64,000 nucleotides of DNA, from contig NZ_SHLD01000001.1 of assembly GCF_004217615.1 (NCBI RefSeq), positions 3,658,001 to 3,722,000 on the forward strand, in the 5' to 3' direction. This document shows, piece after piece, positions 35,311 through 44,077 of the stretch. The DNA comes from Micromonospora kangleipakensis (GTDB taxonomy: Bacteria > Actinomycetota > Actinomycetes > Mycobacteriales > Micromonosporaceae). How positions within the stretch are numbered: the stretch's first letter is position 1; the number at the start of each line of letters is the position of its first letter. The notes beneath the pieces were generated by a model. The model was not told the origin of the DNA and did no database searches. It worked only from the letters and a program-made list of their open reading frames with translations. The position numbers and the translations under genes were made by a program.

Positions 35311-35919
35311 TCAGCCGACGGGGCGGGCCGCCACGACCACCGTGTCGAGGGCGTCCACGCTGCCGCCGTCGTCGGTGGGCACCGGCCGGCGGGCGGTCTC
35401 GGCCCGCTGGATCCGCAACCCGGCGAGCCCGTCCACGACCGACTCGGGGGTGAGCAGGATCGCCGGGTCCTGCGGTCCGCCCGTCCCGCGGTCGAGGTTT
35501 GCCCGGTCGTGACCGACGACGACGATCGTGCCGCCCGGCCGCAGCGCGTTGCGGGCGGCGGCGAGCACCCCGGCCAACTCCTCGGCGGGCAGGTGCAGGT
35601 AGCTGATCAGGACCAGGTCGTAGCTGCCCGGGACCGGCCGGTAGGCGGTCACGTCCGCGACCCGCCACTCGACTGGTACGCCCCGCCGGCTGGCCAGCTC
35701 GCGGCCCCGCTCGACGGCCACCGGGGAGAAGTCCACGGCGGTGACCCGCCAGCCCTGGCCGGCCAGCCAGACCGCGTTGCGGCCCTCGCCGGCCGCCAGG
35801 TCGAGCGCGCTGCCGGGGTCCAGCCCGGCGACCGACTCGACGACGAAGCGGTTGGGTTCAGCGCTCCACACCAGACCCGGCGTGTTGGCGTACCGGGTGT
35901 CCCAGGCGCTGCTGTCCAC
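35311..35919 (-). CDS. SAM-dependent methyltransferase (TehB/thiol methyltransferase-like)
   Basis: The 202-residue class I methyltransferase starts at GTG 35919 (GGAGGGAG upstream). Motif I is ALDLAAGEGRNAVWLAGQGW (near residue 40), then VTAVDFSPVAVERG and YDLVLISYLHLP. The N-terminal WDTRYANTPGLVWSAEPNRF is typical of TehB/thiopurine methyltransferase relatives. Its start lies inside the 3' end of the TauE gene (62-base overlap), making it the last gene of the persulfide operon. It may methylate a thiol or persulfide, but that is inferred from context. Confidence 0.85.
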   Translation of the reverse strand: MDSSAWDTRYANTPGLVWSAEPNRFVVESVAGLDPGSALDLAAGEGRNAVWLAGQGWRVTAVDFSPVAVERGRELASRRGVPVEWRVADVTAYRPVPGSYDLVLISYLHLPAEELAGVLAAARNALRPGGTIVVVGHDRANLDRGTGGPQDPAILLTPESVVDGLAGLRIQRAETARRPVPTDDGGSVDALDTVVVAARPVG

Positions 35920-36766
35920 TGTGCATCTCCCTCCGGCGGCGCCGCACCACCACCGCGACCGTACCGGTCAGCGCGAGCGCCGCCGTCACCGCCAGCCCCA
36001 GACCCAGCTCGGCGGGGAGCTGCTGGGCGAGGACGAAGACGCCCATCACCACGACGAGCCAGCCGAACGACCTGCGCAGGAGGTCGGCAGGGATGCGCCC
36101 GGCGAGCCGCCCACCGGCGAAGCTGCCGGCGATGGCGGCGACGGTCACCGCGGCGGCCAGGCCCCAGTTGATGCTCATGCTGGAGAGGTAGCCGGCCAGG
36201 CCGGCGAAGGACTTCATCGCGATGACGACCAGGGAGGTGCCGACCGCGACCGGCATCGGCAGGCCGCCGAGCAGGGCGAGCGCGGGCACCACCAGGAAGC
36301 CGCCGCCGGCGCCGACCAGGCCGGTGACCAGCCCGACCACCACCCCGTCGAGGATCACCCGCAGCACGGGAAGCTCGTGCGGCACCGGTCGGCCCTCGGC
36401 GGCGCGCCGGCCCCGGATCATCGCGACCGCGGTGGCCAGCATCATCACCGCGAACCCGGTGAGCAGGAACCCGGCCGGGACGAACTCGGCCAGGCGACCG
36501 CCCGCGTAGGCGCCGGTCATGCCGGCGAAGCCGAAGATCAGGCCGGTGCGCCAGCGGACCCGTCCCGCCCGGACGTGCGGCAGGACACCCACCGCGCTGG
36601 TGGCGCCGACGACGAGCAGCGAGGTGGCGATCGCCTCCTTGGCCGGCAGGTCGGCGACGTAGACCAGCAGCGGCACGGCGAGGATGGACCCGCCGCCGCC
36701 GAGCAGGCCCAGGCTGATCCCGATCAGCACGGCCAGCCCGACGGTCAGCAGGATGCTCGCGGTCAT
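35858..36766 (-). CDS. TauE/SafE-family sulfite/sulfur-anion exporter
   Basis: A 302-residue inner-membrane protein with about eight hydrophobic segments. It begins SILLTVGLAVLIGISLG followed by LLGGGGSILAVPLLVY, a family signature, and a second such motif (LVGAGGGFLVVPALALL) follows in the middle. In cst operons TauE exports sulfite or thiosulfate formed by persulfide oxidation. Its ATG overlaps the rhodanese TGA (ATGA), so translation is coupled. The C-terminal ~20 residues overlap the methyltransferase gene and are probably non-essential. Confidence 0.88.
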   Translation of the reverse strand: MTASILLTVGLAVLIGISLGLLGGGGSILAVPLLVYVADLPAKEAIATSLLVVGATSAVGVLPHVRAGRVRWRTGLIFGFAGMTGAYAGGRLAEFVPAGFLLTGFAVMMLATAVAMIRGRRAAEGRPVPHELPVLRVILDGVVVGLVTGLVGAGGGFLVVPALALLGGLPMPVAVGTSLVVIAMKSFAGLAGYLSSMSINWGLAAAVTVAAIAGSFAGGRLAGRIPADLLRRSFGWLVVVMGVFVLAQQLPAELGLGLAVTAALALTGTVAVVVRRRRREMHSGQQRLGHPVRQHAGSGVER

Positions 36767-37368
36767 GCCCGCCGCCCGGCGGCCGTGCCGTCGCGCAACT
36801 GACCGACGATCGTGTCCAGGTCGCAGCTGGTGCCCCGGTTGTACGGCAGCTTGCCGAGCAGCATGCCCATCGCGCAGGTGTTGGTCACCGCGGCGAAGGT
36901 GAGGCCGGCGCCGATGAACCCGGCGATCCACTTGAGACCGGGCACGAAGACCGAGGCCAGGATGCTGACCAGGACGATCGAGCCGGCGACGAGGCGGACC
37001 TGCCGTTCCAGGTCCCAGCGGGGTGCGCCCTGCTTGACCGGCGCGCTGGCGGCCTGCCAGGCCAGCATGCCGCCGTCGAGGATCTTGAGGTTCGGCAGTC
37101 CGGCCCCGGCGAGGGCCTGTCCGGCCTGGGTGGCGCGGGCGCCGGAGCGGCAGATCAGCACCACGTCCTCGGCCAGGTGGTTGCGCAGCTCCTCGCGGTG
37201 CTCCCGGAGCAGGTCCAGCGGGACGTTGTAGGCGCCGGGGATGTGGGACGTCTCGAACTCGGCGGGGGTGCGCACGTCGAGCAGTCGGGGCCCCTGGCCC
37301 GAGTCGATCAGCTCGCGCAGGGCGCCGGCGTCGAGCGTGGCGGGGCGGGTGGTCTCGGAAGTGCTCAT
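36763..37368 (-). CDS. Membrane-anchored rhodanese
   Basis: The 201-residue protein starts at ATG 37368 (GAGGAGAC upstream). It has a rhodanese domain with the active-site Cys73 in LICRSGARA. Two hydrophobic segments at the C-terminus (LVAGSIVLVSILASVFV and WIAGFIGAGLTFAAV) place it at the membrane in the manner of the DUF2892 fold. Rhodaneses of this type move sulfane sulfur from persulfides. It sits between the CstB-like fusion and the TauE exporter and is coupled to the exporter by the ATGA overlap. Confidence 0.9.
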   Translation of the reverse strand: MSTSETTRPATLDAGALRELIDSGQGPRLLDVRTPAEFETSHIPGAYNVPLDLLREHREELRNHLAEDVVLICRSGARATQAGQALAGAGLPNLKILDGGMLAWQAASAPVKQGAPRWDLERQVRLVAGSIVLVSILASVFVPGLKWIAGFIGAGLTFAAVTNTCAMGMLLGKLPYNRGTSCDLDTIVGQLRDGTAAGRRA

Positions 37369-37456
37369 GTCTCCTCGTTCGTGGCGCAACACCGTTGTCG
37401 GCGGGCAGGGTGGGACCGGCCGGCGCGGAGCCGCGCCGGCCGGTGTCGCAGCCGGG

Positions 37457-38857
37457 TCAGGGCTTCTCGGCCATGGCGACGCCCGCCGCCTCGGCGTTGC
37501 CGAACTTGTCGTCGATGACGACGACCTCGCGGCCGGCGTTGGCGAGCAGGGACGCCGCTGCCGTGGCCCGGTAGCCGGAGCCGCAGTGCACCCAGACCAC
37601 GCCCGGCGGGACGTCGGCCAGCCGGCGCGGGAGGTCGGGTAGTGGGACGTGCACGGCCCCGTCGACGTGGCCGGCCCGCCACTCGTAGGTCATCCGCACG
37701 TCCAGCACCACGTCGGGGGCGGGCAGGCCGGCGGACAGGTTGCCCGCGCGTGCGGCGGCCAGCGCCGGGAAGTCGGCCATCCGCAGCTCGCGCAGCTGGG
37801 CGGGCTCGACCGCCCACTGCGCGGGCTCGCCGGTGGCCTGGGCGGCGGGCCGGTCGATTCCGATCCGGACCAGCTCGCGCTGGGCGTCGGCGACCTGCTC
37901 GGGCGTCTCGGCCAGCAGGGTGACCGGGGTGCCCCAGTCGATCAGCCAGCCGAGCCAGGTGGACATCGGCCCGTCGAGGCCGAGGCTGACCGTGCCGGCC
38001 AGGTGCGAGGCGGCGTACGCCTTGCGGGTGCGCAGGTCGACCACCCACTCGCCGGCGGCGATCCGGTCCCGCAGCTGCCCGGCGTCGGCCCGGGTCACCG
38101 GGGTCAGGTCGACGGGCGCCGGACCGGCGGCGTTCGCCACCCCCATGTGCGCGTAGTACGCCGGGTAGGCGTCCAGTCCGGCGAGGGTCTCGGTGACGAA
38201 CTCGTCGGCGGCGAGGCGGAGCACCGGGTTGGCCTGCTTCTCCCGGCCGATGGTCGACTCGGGGGCGTCGGCCTGGGCTGCCGAGCAGAAGCTGCCGAAG
38301 CCGTGCGTCGGCCATACCTGCGCCCCGTCGGGCAGCAGGTCGGCGAGCCGGCGTGCCGAGGCGTGCTGGTGGTGGGCCAGCTCGTGGGCGTGCTGCTCGC
38401 CGAGCAGGTCGGTGCGGCCGGTGGTGCCGAAGAGCAGCGAGCCGCCGGTGAAGACGCCGACCGGCCACCAGCCGGCGTCGGTCGCCTCGTCGAGTACGTA
38501 CGACAGGTGGTGGAAGGTGTGGCCGGGCGTGCCGACCACCCGCAGGCGCAGCGAGTCCCCCACGGCGACGGTGTCGCCGTCGGCGACCCCCACCCGGTCG
38601 AACCGGACGTCGTCGGCGGCGGCGACCAGGTACTGCGCGCCGGTCACCCGGGCGAGGTGCAGCCCGCCGGAGACGTAGTCGTTGTGTACGTGGGTCTCCA
38701 GCACGTGAGTGATCCGGACGCCCTGCTCGCCCGCCAGGCGCAGCACCCGGTCGATGTCGCGCTGCGGGTCGACCACCAGCGCGATCGTGCCGTCGCTGGC
38801 CAGGTAGCTCCGGTCGCCCAACGAGGACGTGGTGATCACGGACACCTCGGCGGTCAT
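37457..38857 (-). CDS. CstB-like persulfide dioxygenase-rhodanese fusion
   Basis: The 466-residue protein starts at ATG 38857 (GAAGGAGA upstream). An N-terminal metallo-beta-lactamase domain holds the iron ligands in LETHVHNDYVSGG (near residue 58) and VGTPGHTFHHLSYVLD. A middle rhodanese-like domain lacks the catalytic Cys (VVDLRTRKAYAASH, with no Cys loop), and a C-terminal rhodanese has the active loop VHCGSGYRA. This three-part order is that of S. aureus CstB, which oxidises persulfides to thiosulfate. A 16-bp palindrome 24 bases before the start is the probable CstR site. Confidence 0.92.
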   Translation of the reverse strand: MTAEVSVITTSSLGDRSYLASDGTIALVVDPQRDIDRVLRLAGEQGVRITHVLETHVHNDYVSGGLHLARVTGAQYLVAAADDVRFDRVGVADGDTVAVGDSLRLRVVGTPGHTFHHLSYVLDEATDAGWWPVGVFTGGSLLFGTTGRTDLLGEQHAHELAHHQHASARRLADLLPDGAQVWPTHGFGSFCSAAQADAPESTIGREKQANPVLRLAADEFVTETLAGLDAYPAYYAHMGVANAAGPAPVDLTPVTRADAGQLRDRIAAGEWVVDLRTRKAYAASHLAGTVSLGLDGPMSTWLGWLIDWGTPVTLLAETPEQVADAQRELVRIGIDRPAAQATGEPAQWAVEPAQLRELRMADFPALAAARAGNLSAGLPAPDVVLDVRMTYEWRAGHVDGAVHVPLPDLPRRLADVPPGVVWVHCGSGYRATAAASLLANAGREVVVIDDKFGNAEAAGVAMAEKP

Positions 38858-38880
38858 GTTCGGTTCTCCTTCGCTGTCTG

Positions 38881-38896
38881 ATACCCCGGGGGGTAT
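38881..38896. promoter_or_regulatory. CstR/CsoR-type operator before the CstB-like gene
   Basis: ATACCCC-GG-GGGGTAT is a perfect 16-base palindrome, the consensus form of CsoR-family binding sites. It lies 24 bases before ATG 38857 in the operon promoter. Confidence 0.8.
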
Positions 38897-38988
38897 AGGG
38901 CAGGTAGACGTCCGCCCGGGTCGCGGGGTGCGCCTACCCGCCCGCGCCGGGTTCACACGGCGCGGGCGTCAGGTCGTACGGTCGTCGG

Positions 38989-39258
38989 TCAGGCGAGGGA
39001 GAGGAAGAGCTTCTCGAGCTCCTCCTCGGTCATCTCCGGGGTCTCGCCACGCTCCCGCGCGGCGTTGCAGTGCCGCATCCCCGACGCGATGATCTTGAAG
39101 CCGGCCCGGTCGATCGCCTTGGACACGGCGGCGAGCTGGGTCAGCGCCTCCCGGCAGTCCTGCCCGCTCTCCATCATCTCGATCACCGCGTTGAGTTGCC
39201 CCCGGGCCCGCTTGAGCCGGGTCAACGCCTCGCCGGTCATCTCCGGTCGTAGCTTCAC
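38989..39258 (-). CDS. CstR-like (CsoR-family) sulfide/persulfide-sensing repressor
   Basis: An 89-residue helical repressor from GTG 39258 (AGGAGGTGG upstream). Conserved RLKRARGQLNAVIEMMESG and DCREALTQLAAVSKAI define the CsoR fold. Cys35 and Cys64 have the 29-residue spacing of CstR. The position four before Cys64, where copper-binding CsoR has a His ligand, is Gly60. The pair C-C without the His fits CstR, which forms di- or trisulfide links when it meets persulfide, better than copper CsoR. Three palindromes flank it and all its neighbours are sulfur genes. Confidence 0.88.
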   Translation of the reverse strand: MKLRPEMTGEALTRLKRARGQLNAVIEMMESGQDCREALTQLAAVSKAIDRAGFKIIASGMRHCNAARERGETPEMTEEELEKLFLSLA

Positions 39259-39281
39259 CGCGCCACCTCCTGCGCTTCAAC

Positions 39282-39325
39282 ATACCCCCGGGGGTAGCCG
39301 TCCCGCCACATACCCCTGAGGGTAT
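39282..39325. promoter_or_regulatory. Two CstR/CsoR-type operators before the repressor gene
   Basis: The first site, TACCCCCGGGGGTA (39283-39296), is a perfect palindrome. The second, ATACCCCTGAGGGTAT (39310-39325), has perfect six-base arms. Both lie upstream of GTG 39258 and match the site at 38881-38896, which indicates autoregulation. Confidence 0.78.
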
Positions 39326-39435
39326 TCGGCCCGGCCGCCTGAAACGCCCATTGGGCGCCGAATGGCGACGCAGGGTCCTCGACACATCGACGGAGCGCTT
39401 ATCCTGTGCCCCGACCGATTCAGGGAAGGGACCGC

Positions 39436-40821
39436 ATGCCGTCGCGGCAGGACCAGCTCCACTCGTACCAGTTCACCGTGCAGCGGGCGGTCGCCGCGCT
39501 GGTGATGCGGGAGACCGACCCCGTCCAGTCGCCGTTCCGGCGGCTGGCCGGCGCGGGCCTGGCCAGCGTGCTGGTCGCGGTGATCGGCCTCGGCGGCTTC
39601 GCCCTCTACGGCCTCTTCGCCGGTGGCGGCAGCTCCTGGCGAGACTCCGGCGCGGTGATCGTGGAGAAGGAGTCCGGCGCCCGGTTCGTCTACCGTGAGC
39701 AGCGGCTGCACCCGGTGCTCAACTACGCCTCCGCCCTGCTCATCATCGGCGCCGACCGGCCGAAGACCGTGCTGGTCTCCCGGCGCTCGATCGAGGGCGT
39801 GCCGCGCGGGCTGCCGCTGGGCATCGCCGACGCGCCGGACTCGCTCCCCGCGCCCGGTCGGCTCTCCACCGCGCCGTGGACGGTCTGCTCGGTCAGCTCG
39901 ACCGAGGCCGGGCGGACCGAGCCGCGCTCCGCGCTGCTGATCGGCCGGGACGCCACCGGCGGTCGCGCCCTCGGCGAGCAGGGTCTGCTGCTGCGGCACC
40001 CGGACGGCAGCCTGCACCTGCTCTGGCACGACCGGCGCTACCTGCTCCGCGACACCGACCGGGTGCTGGCGGCGCTGGCCGCGACCCGGGAGCGGGCGGT
40101 GCCGGTGGCGCCCGCTCTGCTCAACACCGTGCCGGCCGGCGCCGACCTGGCCCCGCCGACGGTACGCGGCCTCGGCGACCGCTCCGCCGGGGTCACCGGC
40201 GCCACCGTCGGCGACGTCTACCTGGTGCGCAACTCCGGCGGCGGCCGGCAGTACGCGGTGGCCGAGCGGGACGGCCTGGCCGGCATCACCGAACTCCAGG
40301 CCGGGCTGCTGCTCGCCCGCACCGGCCAGGGCGAGCCGAAGCCGATCACCCTGGGCCGGTTCGCCGCCCTGCCCAAGCTGCCCGACCGGGTCCCCAGCGG
40401 GCCGACCGCGCCGCCCCCCGCCCCGCCCCGGCTGGCGACCGTCGACGGCGGCGCGGTCTGCGTCCGGGTCGGCGACGACACCGGCGTACGCGACGTGCGG
40501 GTGGGCGGCACCCCGCCGGACCTCGCCGCCGCCGCGCGGACCCCGGCCGGCCGGGGCGGTGTCCTCGCCGACCAGGTGGTGGTCGAGCCCGGGCGCGGCG
40601 CGGTGGTGGAGGCGGCGGCGGCGCCGGGCGCGTCCGGCGGCGCGGTCTCCGTGGTCACCGACCTGGGCCGGCGGTACGTGCTCGCCGACGGCGCGGTGCT
40701 CGGCATGCTCGGCTACTCCGGCGTCCGCCCGGTGCGGCTGCCGGCGAGCCTGGTCAGCCTGGTCCCGGCGGGCAGCCCGCTCGACCCCGCCTCCGCCCGC
40801 GCGGTCGCCGCCCCGGCCTGA
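39436..40821 (+). CDS. eccB: Type VII secretion protein EccB, orphan
   Basis: The 461-residue protein starts at ATG 39436 (GGGAAGGG upstream). The N-terminal signature RQDQLHSYQFTVQRAVAALV is followed by one transmembrane helix (LASVLVAVIGLGGFALYGLF). The large outer domain contains the usual WTVCSVSS and Cys-bearing segments of EccB. EccB forms the outer part of the ESX core complex with EccC, D and E. None of those genes is in the neighbourhood, so here it is an isolated copy that either serves a distant ESX locus or is left over. Confidence 0.9.
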   Translation: MPSRQDQLHSYQFTVQRAVAALVMRETDPVQSPFRRLAGAGLASVLVAVIGLGGFALYGLFAGGGSSWRDSGAVIVEKESGARFVYREQRLHPVLNYASALLIIGADRPKTVLVSRRSIEGVPRGLPLGIADAPDSLPAPGRLSTAPWTVCSVSSTEAGRTEPRSALLIGRDATGGRALGEQGLLLRHPDGSLHLLWHDRRYLLRDTDRVLAALAATRERAVPVAPALLNTVPAGADLAPPTVRGLGDRSAGVTGATVGDVYLVRNSGGGRQYAVAERDGLAGITELQAGLLLARTGQGEPKPITLGRFAALPKLPDRVPSGPTAPPPAPPRLATVDGGAVCVRVGDDTGVRDVRVGGTPPDLAAAARTPAGRGGVLADQVVVEPGRGAVVEAAAAPGASGGAVSVVTDLGRRYVLADGAVLGMLGYSGVRPVRLPASLVSLVPAGSPLDPASARAVAAPA

Positions 40822-40894
40822 CCTCGGGCCCATCCGCCAGACATCGGGCGCCCGGGCCCACCCGCCCGGGGCCGGCCAGCCCGGTGCGCCGGGC

Positions 40895-41500
40895 TCAGCC
40901 GGCCGGGCGGCGCAGGACGCTGATCGCGAAGCCGGCATCGTCCCGCCACGGGCGCAGGTCCCAGGTGGCGAAGCGGTGCTCCAGCCGCAGCCCGGCGGCG
41001 ACCGCGTCGGCGTCGAAGTCGGTCAGCGGATAGCCCCGGTCGGTACCGAAGCCGACCACCACGATGCCGTCCGGGCGGACGTGGGCGGCGACCCGGGTCA
41101 GCACCGCCCGTTCGGTGCCGGGTGCGACGAACGCCATCACGTTGCCGGCGATCACCGCCGCGTCGAAGGGCTCCGCCTCGTCCTGAGCGGCGAGGTCCAG
41201 CACGGCCAGGTCGCCGACCAGCCAGCGCGGCCCGGGGTGGTCGGCGCGGGCGGCCTCCACCAGCGCCGGGTCGGCGTCGACCCCGACCACGGCGTGTCCC
41301 CGGGCGGCCAGCGCGGCGCCCACCCGCCCGGTGCCGCTGCCCGCGTCCAGGATGCGGGCGCCCGGCGGCACCAGCGCGTCCAGCAGGCGCGCCTCACCGG
41401 CCAGGTCCGCCCCCTCGGCGGCGAGGCGGCGGAACCGGTCGATGTACCACTGCGAGTGCCCGGGCTTCGTCTCGGTCACCCAACGGGTCGGCTTGCTCAT
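40895..41500 (-). CDS. SAM-dependent methyltransferase
   Basis: A 201-residue class I methyltransferase from ATG 41500. The N-terminal part TRWVTETKPGHSQWYIDRFR is conserved in this actinobacterial group. Motif I is ILDAGSGTGRVGAALAARGH (near residue 48), then VVGVDADPALVEAARADHP. The late segment DLRPWRDDAGFAISVLRRP closes the fold. No substrate is known. It stands between the convergent eccB gene and the PAP2-like gene on the same strand. Confidence 0.85.
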   Translation of the reverse strand: MSKPTRWVTETKPGHSQWYIDRFRRLAAEGADLAGEARLLDALVPPGARILDAGSGTGRVGAALAARGHAVVGVDADPALVEAARADHPGPRWLVGDLAVLDLAAQDEAEPFDAAVIAGNVMAFVAPGTERAVLTRVAAHVRPDGIVVVGFGTDRGYPLTDFDADAVAAGLRLEHRFATWDLRPWRDDAGFAISVLRRPAG

Positions 41501-41604
41501 GGGGCCACGGTAACCGGATCTTCGTCGCCGGGAGCCGGCTGGGGTGGCCGGGCGCCGCCGCGCGTGACCAGGCATGATGCGCCGGGTCGAGCCCGCGCGG
41601 GGGG

Positions 41605-42216
41605 TTAGGTCAGCGCGAGGAACGTGCCGGCGGCGAGTGGAACCCCGGCGGCGGCCCCTGCCAGCACCTGCGGCCAGGTGTGGTCGCGCAGCCGTACCCG
41701 GGACCAGGCGACCGCGGCCACCAGCAGCCAGGCCGTGTGCAGGGCCGGACCGAAGAGCAGCACCAGCACGGTGGCGGAGGCGGCGATCACCGCCGCGTGC
41801 ACGCTCAGCTTCCACCAGTGGTTGACCACGGTGACCGCCGCGCCGACCACGAAGATCACGACGATGACGGCGAACAGCTCCGCCGGGGCGTGCAGCGCGG
41901 CCAGCAGCGCGATCCCGACCGCCACCGAGGCCAGGCCGGTCAGCAGCGGTCGGGCCCGCTGGGTGCGGTCGCCGATGTGCCGGTCGGTCAGTCTGCCGCG
42001 GCGCACCCCGTGGACGATCACGCCGACCGGGATGACCGCGCAGAAGAGCAGCGCGGTGCCGCCCCACACCAGGAGGTCGCCCGGGCCGTCGCTGACCCGG
42101 GCGGCCGCCACCAGCGGCAGGGCGGTGGCCAGGACGCCCGGCGCGAGCACCTCGGTGAGCAGGCGGGCCAGCCGTCGGCTGGCCGACCGGTCCCCGTCCA
42201 CCGTGGTCGCGCGCAC
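41605..42216 (-). CDS. PAP2-like membrane protein with degenerate catalytic motif
   Basis: About 203 residues from GTG 42216; a TTG at 42252 just after the permease stop is another possible start. Five or six hydrophobic helices are visible. Motifs resemble the PAP2 phosphatase set: RTQRARPL for KX6RP, LSVHAA for the central SGH, and SRVRLRDHTWPQVLAG for SRX5HX3D with the final Asp replaced by Gln. The lost Asp makes catalysis uncertain. It follows the sugar permease gene on the same strand and may share its message. Confidence 0.7.
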   Translation of the reverse strand: MRATTVDGDRSASRRLARLLTEVLAPGVLATALPLVAAARVSDGPGDLLVWGGTALLFCAVIPVGVIVHGVRRGRLTDRHIGDRTQRARPLLTGLASVAVGIALLAALHAPAELFAVIVVIFVVGAAVTVVNHWWKLSVHAAVIAASATVLVLLFGPALHTAWLLVAAVAWSRVRLRDHTWPQVLAGAAAGVPLAAGTFLALT

Positions 42217-42254
42217 CGGGCCATCCTGGTGTGATCCCGCGCTCAAGGTCAAGT

Positions 42255-43121
42255 TCAGCCCTTCTCCGCCCCGATGGTCAGCCCCTCGGTGAGCAGCCGC
42301 TCGCTGGCGAAGAAGAGGATCACGATGGGCAGGGTGAGGATCACCGATCCCGCCATCAGCACGGTCTTCGGCACCTCGACGCCGTCGGAGAGCAGCGACA
42401 GCCCCAGCGACACCGTCCACCGGTTCGGCTTGTCCACCAGGAAGAGCAGCGCGAAGAGGAACTCGTTCCAGGCGATCATGAAGTCGTAGAGGGCGACCGC
42501 CATGATCGACGGCGCCGCGAGGGGGAGGCTGACCCGCCGGATGATGCCGAGCCGACCGGCGCCGTCGATGGCTGCGGACTCCTCCAGGCTGACCGGAATC
42601 GTCTCGAAGTAGTTCTTCAGCATGTAGACCGAGACCGGCAGGGTCTGCGAGATGTAGACCAGCACCAGCCCGAACAGCGAGCCGCGCAGCCCGACGCGGG
42701 TGAAGACCACGAAGAGCGGGATGGCGATGACGATGGACGGGAAGAGGTAGACGGCGAGGAAGAGGGCGTTGACCTGTCGCCGGCCGAAGAACCGCAGCCG
42801 GGACACCGCGTACGCGCCGGGGATGGCGACCACCAGGGTCAGCAGCGTGGCGGCCAGCGCCACCAAGCCGCTGTTGCGGATGAAGGTGAGGAACCCCTGG
42901 CCGCCGTCCTCGGCGGCCTTGAGCACCTCGGCGTACGTGGCGACGGTGAACTCGCTGACCGGCACCCACAGCGAGCCGGGGTCGAGCAGCAGGCGTTCGA
43001 TGGGGCGCACCGAGAGCACCAGCATGTACCAGAAGGGCAGCACGGTGACGATCAGGAAGGCGGCGATCACCAGCCGGCGCAGCCAGCGCAGGCTGACCGT
43101 CTCGAACCGGTCCCGGTCCAT
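42255..43121 (-). CDS. ABC sugar transporter permease (MalG-like)
   Basis: The 288-residue membrane protein has six predicted helices (first LRRLVIAAFLIVTVLPFWYML). The cytosolic EAA loop EESAAIDGAGRLGIIRRVSL contacts the ATPase. The late region GWRxx-type GVEVPKTVLMAGSVILTL is characteristic of CUT1 permeases. Its ATG 43121 overlaps the stop of the MalF-like permease (TGATG). No ATPase gene is present, so the transporter probably uses the shared MsiK-type ATPase encoded elsewhere, as is usual in actinobacteria. Confidence 0.92.
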   Translation of the reverse strand: MDRDRFETVSLRWLRRLVIAAFLIVTVLPFWYMLVLSVRPIERLLLDPGSLWVPVSEFTVATYAEVLKAAEDGGQGFLTFIRNSGLVALAATLLTLVVAIPGAYAVSRLRFFGRRQVNALFLAVYLFPSIVIAIPLFVVFTRVGLRGSLFGLVLVYISQTLPVSVYMLKNYFETIPVSLEESAAIDGAGRLGIIRRVSLPLAAPSIMAVALYDFMIAWNEFLFALLFLVDKPNRWTVSLGLSLLSDGVEVPKTVLMAGSVILTLPIVILFFASERLLTEGLTIGAEKG

Positions 43122-44077
43122 CACGCCTCCCTACGTGCGGTGAAGAAGCGCAGGTAGATCGCGACGAACGCGATCAGCACCACGGCCAGCACGACCGCCT
43201 GGGCGGCCGCCGCGCCGACGTCGGTACGCGCCGTGAGGAACTGGTAGACCCGGACGCTGACCACCTCGGTGCCGGCTGAACCGCCGGTGAGCAGGTAGAC
43301 GTCGTCGAACTTGTTGAAGGTCATGATGAACCGGAGCACCGCCAGCAGCGCGATCACCGGCATCAGCTGGGGCAGCAGGATGTGCCGGAAGCGCTGGGTC
43401 GGGGTGGCCCCGTCGACCCGCGCCGCCTCCTCCAGGTCCCCGGGGACCGCCTGCAACCGGGCGAGCAGGAACAGGAACGCGAACGGGAAGTACCGCCACG
43501 CCTCGAACGCGATCACCGTCCACAGCGCGGTCGAGTCCTGGGAGAGGAACGGGATCGGCGCGTCCCAGCCGAGGAACCGCTGCCCCCAGGCGTTGACGAC
43601 GCCGAGCTGCGGGTCGAGCATCACCTGCCAGACGAAGGCCACCGCGACCACCGGCGCCACGTACGGCAGCAGCATCGACGCCCGGACCATCGTGCGTCCC
43701 CGGAACGGCCGGCGAACGACCAGCGCGGCGACCAGGCCGATCACGATCGAACCGAAGGTCCCGCCGAGGCTGTAGAGCAGGGTGGTCCAGAGCGTGTCGG
43801 CGAACCCGGGGGTGTGCAGCACCCGGTCGAAGTTGGCCAGGGTGAACTCGCCGACGAGCCCGGTCCTGCGCAGGGTCGCCAGGCGTACCCGTTGGAAGGC
43901 CAGCACCACGGTCCAGACGATCGGGATGCCGATCACCGCGAGCACCACGAGCAGGGTCGGGGCGACCAGCGCGAGCCCGGCGCGGGACTCGCGGCGGCGC
44001 AGGGTCAGTGGTCGGCGCCGGGGGCCGGGCCGCTCCCGGGCGGGGGAGCGGCCGGCCTCCGGCGCGGTGGTGGTCAA
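43121..44077 (-). CDS. ABC sugar transporter permease (MalF-like)
   Basis: A 318-residue CUT1 permease from TTG 44077, which overlaps the binding protein's TGA. Six helices are visible (first LALVAPTLLVVLAVIGIPIV). The EAA loop EEAARVDGATPTQRFRHILL lies near residue 230, followed by FNKFDDVYLLTGGSAGTEVV. It pairs with the MalG-like protein to form the channel. Coupled starts show that binding protein, MalF-like and MalG-like proteins are made together. Confidence 0.92.
   Translation of the reverse strand: MTTTAPEAGRSPARERPGPRRRPLTLRRRESRAGLALVAPTLLVVLAVIGIPIVWTVVLAFQRVRLATLRRTGLVGEFTLANFDRVLHTPGFADTLWTTLLYSLGGTFGSIVIGLVAALVVRRPFRGRTMVRASMLLPYVAPVVAVAFVWQVMLDPQLGVVNAWGQRFLGWDAPIPFLSQDSTALWTVIAFEAWRYFPFAFLFLLARLQAVPGDLEEAARVDGATPTQRFRHILLPQLMPVIALLAVLRFIMTFNKFDDVYLLTGGSAGTEVVSVRVYQFLTARTDVGAAAAQAVVLAVVLIAFVAIYLRFFTARREA

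Noticed and set aside
38989-39258. A copper-sensing CsoR
   Set aside because: The His ligand position is Gly60, no copper-efflux gene is near, and all linked genes handle sulfur; CstR fits better.
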